From the NCBI RefSeq assembly GCF_012275535.1, contig NZ_JAAVTK010000001.1:682001-746000 (forward strand): DNA of 64,000 nt. Direction: 5' to 3'. How positions within the stretch are numbered: the stretch's first letter is position 1; every line of letters begins with the position of its first letter. The stretch comes from Hymenobacter artigasi. GTDB lineage: Bacteria; Bacteroidota; Bacteroidia; Cytophagales; Hymenobacteraceae. A program made the position numbers and the translations under genes. This document shows positions 58,171-64,000 of this stretch, one piece after another. The notes beneath the pieces were generated by a model. That model saw only the letters and a program-made list of their open reading frames with translations, had not been told where the DNA came from and did no database searches.

Positions 58171-59802
58171 CTAAAATTTCAACGGCTCCACGATGTCGAA
58201 GCCGGCCCGCACCTGCTGGGGCTTGGGGTCGAGGTACACCGGCTCGGGCACCAGCAGCAGGTTGGGGTCGCCGCCTCGCCAGCGGCCGTCGCCGTTGGTG
58301 TCGATGAGTACGCGCAGGCGGTAGGTGCCGGGGGCTATATCCGAGAACAGGTAAGTGCCCTTGGGTGAAAGCAGGCTGGCCACCACCTGAAACTTCTCAT
58401 CGAGCAGCTGCAGCTCGAAGCTCTTTTCGCTGGTCGTGATGGTGCCCGAAAGGCTGGTCGATACATCCTGCTCGCTGATGCCGAGACGTAGGGGTTTCAG
58501 GCGCAGGCTTTGGGCGGTGATGGCGGTGATGGCCGTGCTGTCGAGCAGGATTTCGAGGCGCTTTTTGGCCTTGGAGTTGAAGCGCACCACCAGCTCGGTG
58601 CGGTCGGCGCTGAGCACGCCGTCGGCGGGCAGGCGCAGGGGGCAACGCTTCACCGAGTCCTCTACCAGGGTGCCGAAGGGACGGTCTTTGGCCATGCGAA
58701 CGGGCACGGAGAACTGGAATTTTACCTGGCCCTGGGGGTATACGGCGCGGGCGCCGCCTTCCACGGTGTAGAGCGACGGGGCGGGCGCTTTTTTGGCCGC
58801 GGCCGGCACCGGAAACTTGATTTGCAGCGTGTCGTGGCCCACGTTGCCGGTGCTGTCGGTGGCGGTGAGCACGTAGCGGCCATCGCCCACCTCGGGGGTT
58901 TTGAAAAGCACCACCGAACGGCCCCGGTCAGCCAGCTGAATGGCTTCGGTTACGGCGGCGGGCGGGGCCTGGCCATCCAGGGGGGCCAGCGTGGCCGTGC
59001 GCAGGCCTTCGCTCATGCTGAGGCGAATCTGGGTGGGGCTGGGCGTGCGCGAACTGACCAGCGGGGGGCGCTTATCGGGCTGTGTGAGCACGAGCGGAAC
59101 CTCCTGGCCGGTGCTGCCCGCAATGGTGATGGGCGCGGGCAGGTAGGCAATCTTCTCGCCTTCGTCGTAGCGGCCGTTGTTGTTCTTGTCGGCCACGGCG
59201 TAGATTTTGTAGTTGCCGGCTTTCAGAAAATTCAGGCTGAATTTGCCGGCTTTGTCGGTGAGCACGGTGTAGTACGGGCGGCCTTTGCGCACGCCCAGCG
59301 TGTCGCCTTCGCGGTACAGGCCAATGCTGGAGCCCTCCACGGGCCGGGCCGTGAGCACATCGGTGAGCGTGCCACGCACCTTGCCCGAGTCGAGCGCCGC
59401 CCCGGTGCTGAAGGTGAGGTAGGCGTTTTTGGCCGGCAGCGCCTCGGTGATATCCACCACGGATTCCCGGAAATTGAAGCTGTAGGTGGTGTTGGCATCG
59501 AGCGGCTTGTCGAAAAGCAGCGTGATGGAATTGCGGTCTTCGCGCAGCTTGTAGGGATTGTCTTCGGGCAGCTGGGGCGTGATGAGCAGGTTTTTGCTCA
59601 GCTCTTTGGTGATGACGGGCTCCGAGAAGTTGAGCCGCACAAATTGCTGCTTCACGTTGCGGGCCGCGCTATCGGGCGAGCTGCTGATGCGGCGCGGAGG
59701 GGTGCGGTCGCGCGGGCCGCCCAGGGGCGGGGCCACGGCGGCGCAGCTTTCAAGCAGGGCAACCAGCGCCAGCAAAGCCAGCAATTCAGCGCGAACGGAC
59801 AT
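58171..59802 (-). CDS. Ig-like-domain lipoprotein
   Basis: This 543-residue lipoprotein has a signal with LVALLESC around residue 20 (lipobox). A Big_5-like Ig domain (about 45-150: RTPPRRISSSPDSAARNVKQQF, RLNFSEPVITKELSKNLLITP) leads to further beta domains, including a carboxypeptidase-regulatory-like fold (KVRGTLTDVLTARPVEGSS, FLKAGNYKIYAVADKNNNGRYDEGEKIAYL, LLSPKGTYLFSDIAPGTYRL). It is probably on the outer surface; substrate unknown. It overlaps the next gene by 17 bases. Confidence 0.8.
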   Translation of the reverse strand: MSVRAELLALLALVALLESCAAVAPPLGGPRDRTPPRRISSSPDSAARNVKQQFVRLNFSEPVITKELSKNLLITPQLPEDNPYKLREDRNSITLLFDKPLDANTTYSFNFRESVVDITEALPAKNAYLTFSTGAALDSGKVRGTLTDVLTARPVEGSSIGLYREGDTLGVRKGRPYYTVLTDKAGKFSLNFLKAGNYKIYAVADKNNNGRYDEGEKIAYLPAPITIAGSTGQEVPLVLTQPDKRPPLVSSRTPSPTQIRLSMSEGLRTATLAPLDGQAPPAAVTEAIQLADRGRSVVLFKTPEVGDGRYVLTATDSTGNVGHDTLQIKFPVPAAAKKAPAPSLYTVEGGARAVYPQGQVKFQFSVPVRMAKDRPFGTLVEDSVKRCPLRLPADGVLSADRTELVVRFNSKAKKRLEILLDSTAITAITAQSLRLKPLRLGISEQDVSTSLSGTITTSEKSFELQLLDEKFQVVASLLSPKGTYLFSDIAPGTYRLRVLIDTNGDGRWRGGDPNLLLVPEPVYLDPKPQQVRAGFDIVEPLKF

Positions 59803-60052
59803 TATACAACAGCAGCGTGGTGAGCGTAAGAACAACAATGGCCGCCCCGATGCGCAGCCCCGTGCGGCGCGTCACTTCATTGGTCGGCTCGGTGGTATTA
59901 ACGACCACAACGTGCCGGGCGGTATCGGCCACAAAGGTGGGCGGTGGTTTTTTGACGGAATCGGGCAGCGGCACGGGCACGGTTTGGGCCCGGGCGGCGG
60001 TGGCCAGCAGGCCCGCCGCCACTACCAGCCGCCACCGTGCCGCCGGCCGCAT
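59786..60052 (-). CDS. small exported membrane protein
   Basis: This 88-residue protein has a signal peptide (1-22, ending AARAQ), a short extracytoplasmic part and a C-terminal membrane helix (about 67-85, IGAAIVVLTLTTLLLYNV) with an Arg tail. It overlaps the following lipoprotein gene by 17 bases, so both are translated from one message. The upstream methyltransferase stop touches its start. No family is recognised; it may assist its lipoprotein neighbour. Confidence 0.75.
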   Translation of the reverse strand: MRPAARWRLVVAAGLLATAARAQTVPVPLPDSVKKPPPTFVADTARHVVVVNTTEPTNEVTRRTGLRIGAAIVVLTLTTLLLYNVRSR

Positions 60053-60957
60053 CAGGCCGCCGGGGTGCGGCGCTTGGCCACGTACAGCAGGCTCGAATAC
60101 TGGCCCTCGTGCTCTTCCGCGTACGCATTGGACTTGTAGCCGGCCTTGAGCACGGTGAGCAGGCCGCCCGCCCGCTCGGCCTTGTGCTTCTCGCTGAGCA
60201 TGCTGATGTAGTAGGCATCGAGGGGCATGGGCAGCGTCTGGGCAATGGTCAGCTTATGCTTTTTGAGCAGCTGCGCCATGGTTTTGGGCGCGAAATGGTA
60301 GAGGTGGCGCGGCACGTCGTAGGATGCCCACAGCTCGCGGTAGTGCTGGGCATCGAGGCTTTCCACGTTGGGCACGGCGATGAGGATGACCCCATCGGGC
60401 TTCAGCAGGGCCACCAGCTGGGCCAGCGTTTCGTTGAGGGTGTGTACGTGCTCCAGCACATGCCAGAGCGTAATGGCATCAAAAGTGCCGGGCGGAAACG
60501 AGGCCAGGCTCTCCTGCCCTATCGGCTGGCCGAGGCGCTGGCTGGCCTCCTCACGGGCGCGGGCGTTGGGCTCCAGCCCCGCCACCTGCCAGCCGGCCGA
60601 CTTCGCGGCTTTCAGAAAATGCCCCGTGCCGCAGCCGTAATCCAATAGCTTGCCCCGGCGCGGCGCCAGCTTGTTCAGCAGCCCCACCTTGCGGCGCATC
60701 GTGAAAAACCGGGCCACTTTGTAGGCCTGGTTCACGAAGCCCTGGGCCGCGCTGTTGTGCGACACGTAGGCGTCGGACTCGTAATACTTGCCGATTTCAG
60801 CCTCCTGTGGCCGGGGGTTGGTGAATTGGAAGCTGCACGCCGCGCACTGCACAATGGCGAAGCTTTCGTGGCTCACCGTGCGGTCTTCCACCACCAGCTT
60901 GTTCTTGAAATCGGTTTTGCCGCAAACCGGGCAATTATCAATTCGTTCGTAAATCAC
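60052..60957 (-). CDS. class I SAM-dependent methyltransferase
   Basis: This 301-residue protein begins with a GTG start and has an N-terminal zinc ribbon (CPVCGKTDF, CAACSFQFTNP), then a Rossmann SAM domain (LLDYGCGTGHFLKAAKSAG near residue 105, ITLWHVLEHVHTL and LLKPDGVILIAVPNVES). The zinc-ribbon plus C-methyltransferase layout fits enzymes acting on sugars or small aromatics. It precedes two membrane or lipoprotein genes by 0-17 bases, suggesting an operon. The substrate is unknown. Confidence 0.85.
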   Translation of the reverse strand: MIYERIDNCPVCGKTDFKNKLVVEDRTVSHESFAIVQCAACSFQFTNPRPQEAEIGKYYESDAYVSHNSAAQGFVNQAYKVARFFTMRRKVGLLNKLAPRRGKLLDYGCGTGHFLKAAKSAGWQVAGLEPNARAREEASQRLGQPIGQESLASFPPGTFDAITLWHVLEHVHTLNETLAQLVALLKPDGVILIAVPNVESLDAQHYRELWASYDVPRHLYHFAPKTMAQLLKKHKLTIAQTLPMPLDAYYISMLSEKHKAERAGGLLTVLKAGYKSNAYAEEHEGQYSSLLYVAKRRTPAA

Positions 60958-61145
60958 TGATTTTCGCTGATTAACCGTGATTTCGCTGATGTCATCGGCG
61001 CAAAATCCGTTGTCTTATCAAGTAAACTATCGGGCAAAGTTGGCGAATTCGCATCTGAAACTACCAGGAGTGGCCTTCTGTCTCTCCGTGAGGAGCCGAG
61101 CTACAATCAGCGAAATCACGGTTAATCAGCGAAAATCAGCGATTT
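60951..61145. repeat. palindrome, 40-base arms, overlapping a start and a stop codon
   Basis: Arms 60951-60990 and 61106-61145 match in 39 of 40 positions. The left arm covers the GTG start codon of the methyltransferase, and the right arm covers the stop codon of mnmG. The family is the same as at 29750-29949. Confidence 0.95.
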
Positions 61146-63004
61146 AGGTACACCATCAGCACCGACACGTCGGCCGGCGAGATGCCGCTGATGCGCGAGG
61201 CCTGCCCAATGGTTTCGGGCTGAATCTTGAGGAGCTTTTCGCGGGCCTCGTGGCTAAGGGCGGGCATGGCGCGGTAGTCGAGCCGGCCCTGAATCACGAA
61301 GTTTTCCAGCTCCTGCATGCGCTCGGCCTGCTGCTGTTCCTTCAGCAAATACGTCTCGTACTTGATGTTGATGATGGCCTGCTCCAGCGCCTCGGCATCG
61401 TAGGCAGCCAGGGCATCTTCCAGGGCGGGCAGGGCGCGGCGCAGGTCGGCCAGCTCCACGTTGGGGCGGCGCAGCAGGTTCACGGCGCGGGTTTTTTCGT
61501 GGATTTCGGCTGAGCCCAGCTCCGTGAGCATCGGGTTGATTTCGGCCGGCTCGATGGCGAATTTCTGGAACAGTAGGCCGATTTCGGCGGTCTGGGCCTC
61601 CTTCATCCGCACACGGGCCAGGCGCTCGTCCGAGGCCAGGCCCAGCTCGTGGCCCAGGGGCGTGAGGCGCAGGTCGGCATTGTCCTGGCGCAGCAGAATG
61701 CGGTGCTCGGCGCGGCTCGTGAACATGCGGTAGGGCTCGTCGGTGCCCTTGTTCACGAGGTCGTCGATGAGCACGCCGATGTAAGCCTCGCTCCTCTTGA
61801 GCACGAACGGCGCGAGCCCGTGGACCTTGTTGTGGGCGTTGATGCCGGCCATCAGGCCCTGGCAGGCGGCTTCTTCGTAGCCCGTAGTGCCGTTAATCTG
61901 GCCCGCGAAATACAGCCCCGCAATCAGCTTGGTTTCGAGGGTGAGCGCCAGCTGCGTGGGCGGGAAAAAGTCGTACTCGATGGCGTAACCGGGGCGGAAC
62001 ATCTTGGCGTTCTCGAAGCCCGCGATTTCGCGCAGGGCGCGGTACTGCACGTCCTCGGGCAGGCTGCTCGAAAAGCCGTTCACGTAGCATTCCACCGTGC
62101 TCCAGCCTTCGGGCTCCACGAAAATCTGGTGGCGGTCCTTGTCGGCGAAGCGGTTGATTTTGTCCTCCACGCTGGGGCAGTAGCGCGGCCCCAGGCCCTT
62201 GATGCGGCCCTGGAACATGGGCGACTTTTCGAACCCCTCGCGCAGGATGTCGTGCACCCGCTCGTTGGTGTAGGTGATGTAGCAGGGGCGCTGCTGCGTG
62301 AGGCGCGGCGTGTCGAGGTAGGAGAATTTGCTCGGCACCTCGTCGCCGCCCTGGGCTTCCATTTTCGAGTAGTCGAGGCTGCGGCCGTCTACGCGGGGCG
62401 GGGTGCCGGTTTTCATCCGCCCGGCCTCAAAGCCCAGCTCCAGCAGCTGCTCCGTAATGCCCCGGCTGCCTTTCTCGGCCGCCCGGCCACCGCCAAAATT
62501 CTTCTCGCCGATGTGGATAAGGCCATTCAGGAAGGTGCCGTTGGTGAGCACCACCGACTTGCCGCGAAACTCGATGCCGAGGGCTGTTTTCACGCCCACC
62601 GCCGTGTCGTTTTCCACCACGATGCCGGTCACGGCTTCCTGCCAGAAGTCCACGTTAGCGATGCCTTCCAGGGTCAGGCGCCAGGCTTCGGCGAAGCGCA
62701 TGCGGTCGCTTTGCGCGCGCGGGCTCCACATGGCGGGGCCTTTGGAGCGGTTCAGCATCCGGAACTGAATCATGGTCTGGTCGGTGATGATGCCCGACTG
62801 GCCACCCAGCGCGTCGATTTCGCGCACAATCTGGCCCTTGGCCACGCCGCCCATGGCCGGGTTGCACGACATCTGGGCGATGGTGTTCATGTTCATCGTC
62901 ACCAGCAGCACTTTCGAACCGAGGTTGGCGGCGGCGGCAGCGGCTTCGCAGCCGGCGTGGCCCGCGCCCACTACAATGACGTCGTATTCTTCTTGCTGAA
63001 ACAT
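61136..63004 (-). CDS. mnmG: tRNA uridine-5-carboxymethylaminomethyl synthase MnmG
   Basis: This 622-residue FAD protein modifies wobble U34 in several tRNAs with MnmE. FAD motif DVIVVGAGHAGCEAAAAAANLG at the N-terminus, the conserved MSCNPAMGGVAKGQIVREIDALGG, RVDGRSLDYSKM and the C-terminal GISPADVSVLMVYLNR helical domain are all present, at normal length. In many bacteria this gene flanks the replication origin, and here a DnaA-box cluster lies 3.2 kb to the left. A TAATTTTG box at 63146-63139 could be its promoter. Confidence 0.95.
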   Translation of the reverse strand: MFQQEEYDVIVVGAGHAGCEAAAAAANLGSKVLLVTMNMNTIAQMSCNPAMGGVAKGQIVREIDALGGQSGIITDQTMIQFRMLNRSKGPAMWSPRAQSDRMRFAEAWRLTLEGIANVDFWQEAVTGIVVENDTAVGVKTALGIEFRGKSVVLTNGTFLNGLIHIGEKNFGGGRAAEKGSRGITEQLLELGFEAGRMKTGTPPRVDGRSLDYSKMEAQGGDEVPSKFSYLDTPRLTQQRPCYITYTNERVHDILREGFEKSPMFQGRIKGLGPRYCPSVEDKINRFADKDRHQIFVEPEGWSTVECYVNGFSSSLPEDVQYRALREIAGFENAKMFRPGYAIEYDFFPPTQLALTLETKLIAGLYFAGQINGTTGYEEAACQGLMAGINAHNKVHGLAPFVLKRSEAYIGVLIDDLVNKGTDEPYRMFTSRAEHRILLRQDNADLRLTPLGHELGLASDERLARVRMKEAQTAEIGLLFQKFAIEPAEINPMLTELGSAEIHEKTRAVNLLRRPNVELADLRRALPALEDALAAYDAEALEQAIINIKYETYLLKEQQQAERMQELENFVIQGRLDYRAMPALSHEAREKLLKIQPETIGQASRISGISPADVSVLMVYLNR

Positions 63005-63195
63005 AGGAGCGCGAATTCTCGCGAAGTTTAAAATTTAAGTCTCGCCAAGGCGATAAAAGCTAGAACCAAGCTTTGCGAAACTTGATTTCAACTTGGCGAA
63101 ACCTGGCGCGAAAAAATGTCGCGCGGCGTTGATAGCTACAAAATTACGCAATTTGGTCCCGGTCGCCAGTTTCGGGCAAAACGGGTTGTGGCGTA

Positions 63196-63296
63196 GGTGT
63201 AGAGACGCATCTTTGCGTCTTGTCGTTGAACGGCCGAAACCGCACCGTCCTCACGTAACCGTTCAACGATGAGACGCAAAGATGCGTCTCTACACC
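63196..63296. repeat. palindrome, 38-base arms, GGTGTAGAGACGCATC family
   Basis: Arms 63196-63233 and 63259-63296 match in 36 of 38 positions, with the CGTTGAACGG core at the inner end of the left arm. Same family as 49982-50097. The region 63005-63304 (300 bases) otherwise holds no gene. Confidence 0.93.
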
Positions 63297-63304
63297 GTTC
63301 TGGA

Positions 63305-64000
63305 TTACTCGTTGGTCGTCATTCCCTGCAAATCCTCGGGCAGCCACTCGGCAAAAAGCTCGGCCGAATTGGCTTGCACTGCTTCCCGGGAATAAGGTAG
63401 CCACTGGCCGCCGATGCTGTCGAACACCTCCGTGGCCGCCGCGCAGGCGAAGAGCTTGTAGTCGAACTTGGGGTAGTCGTGCACCAGGTAGCCGGGGTAG
63501 TAGTAGTCGAAATGGAGCCGGCGGCCGTAGTCGGTTTTGAGCAGCAGCAGGTACTTGCCGAGGCTGTGCTTGTGATAGGCGGGGTCGTAGAAATTGAGGA
63601 TGCCGGCGAGGGTGCGCTCGCCGTAGTCGAGTACGCCGGCGGCAATAAGCTTGCCCTCATCGCGCAGCTCCATAATCTGGGTGTTGAAGACGTTGTGGGC
63701 GGCCCCGCCCAGCAGCACGGCCTCAATGGTGGGCGCGGCATCGAAAGTAATGGCGGCGCGGTAACGGGCGTACAACTCCTCGTATTCGTCGGTGAGGCGG
63801 AACGGGCGGATGGTGGCGGCAAAGCGGGCATTGCGGCGCAGCAGCCGGCGCTGCTCGGGGCCCCACGCCACGCGGGCCAGGTCGAGGCGCAGCCAGTGGG
63901 CGGTGTAGAGGCGGCCATCGAAGGGTACAAACTGGCAGGTGAACAGGTCCTGCTGCATGCGGTAGTAGCCCTGCGCCAGGTAAAAATCCAGCGCTTCGCC
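63305..64000 (-). CDS. arginine-tRNA-protein transferase-like, 5' end cut by window edge
   Basis: The visible 231 residues continue the frame to the window edge (LDFYLAQGYYRMQQ). FTCQFVPFDGRLYTAHWLRLD, then ELYARYRAAITFDA, then GVLDYGERTLAGILNFYDPAYHKHSLGKYLLLLKTDYG and FDYYYPGYLVHDYPKFDYK are typical of the C-terminal part of ATE-like acyltransferases, which move Arg or Leu to protein N-termini. The N-terminal Cys-rich region would lie beyond the window. Its target proteins are unknown. Confidence 0.8.
   Translation of the reverse strand, partial: GEALDFYLAQGYYRMQQDLFTCQFVPFDGRLYTAHWLRLDLARVAWGPEQRRLLRRNARFAATIRPFRLTDEYEELYARYRAAITFDAAPTIEAVLLGGAAHNVFNTQIMELRDEGKLIAAGVLDYGERTLAGILNFYDPAYHKHSLGKYLLLLKTDYGRRLHFDYYYPGYLVHDYPKFDYKLFACAAATEVFDSIGGQWLPYSREAVQANSAELFAEWLPEDLQGMTTNE

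Noticed and set aside
6413..63296. The palindromes as insertion sequences
   Set aside because: No transposase gene or remnant and no obvious target duplications in any copy.

Overview
The window looks like a chromosomal segment of a GC-rich Bacteroidota of the order Cytophagales, most like Hymenobacter. The evidence is a type IX secretion sorting domain on a DUF1501 protein, promoters of the TTG/TAnnTTTG type, a DksA-like regulator with a degenerate zinc finger, an LptC lipoprotein, double-ATPase peptide transporters and many Bacteroidota-type envelope proteins. About 53 protein genes are supported. Two are cut by the window ends. No rRNA, tRNA, CRISPR array or transposase was seen.

Layout. 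0-6.4 kb: DUF72 protein end, RlpA, a penicillin-acylase-family hydrolase and two secreted proteins made of repeated TonB C-terminal-like domains. 6.6-16.9 kb: a small membrane protein, a DUF1501/DUF1800 pair, an NlpC/P60 peptidase, a mini-metallopeptidase-like protein, an AraC regulator, an acyl-CoA dehydrogenase, a DoxX protein and a DUF4332 protein. 17-26.5 kb: RecJ, a TPR protein, a PpiD-type foldase, and a four-gene run CoaX - outer-membrane protein - LptC - small membrane protein, which reads as an envelope-biogenesis block. 26.5-33.6 kb: an RluB-type pseudouridine synthase with a very long RGG-like tail, a DksA-like regulator, lumazine synthase, a TPR membrane protein, PdhA, RecF and a DUF721 protein. 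33.6-34.9 kb: a lower-GC island with one HTH regulator, a GTTAC-motif array and a parS-like palindrome. 34.9-46 kb: a phosphodiesterase, small membrane proteins, rhomboid protease, polyprenyl synthetase, RNase R, a fused peptide ABC ATPase, a two-gene low-GC cassette and two tandem lspA genes. 46.4-55.9 kb: IleS, an MMPL exporter, GlyRS and a Pit phosphate transporter. 56-64 kb: two DnaA-box clusters around two small genes, a lipoprotein operon, MnmG and an arginyltransferase-like protein.

Two signals stand out. First, 57.44-57.96 kb has no gene and carries about ten TTATCCAC/TTATCCCC boxes next to an AT-rich stretch. A second small cluster with two perfect boxes lies at 56.03 kb. With mnmG 3 kb away, this is a good candidate for the chromosomal replication origin, possibly bipartite.

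Second, the window holds about 22 long inverted repeats, one per roughly 3 kb, from at least eight sequence families. Most fill the spacer between two genes read in the same direction, and in several the arms run into the stop codon of one gene and the start codon of the next. Arms reach 44 of 44 matching bases. Two enclose a terminator-like hairpin, one family is nested inside another, and two elements lie in frame inside real genes (the linker of the fused ABC ATPase and an expanded segment of IleS). This resembles Rickettsia palindromic elements in behaviour, but here several unrelated families share one architecture.
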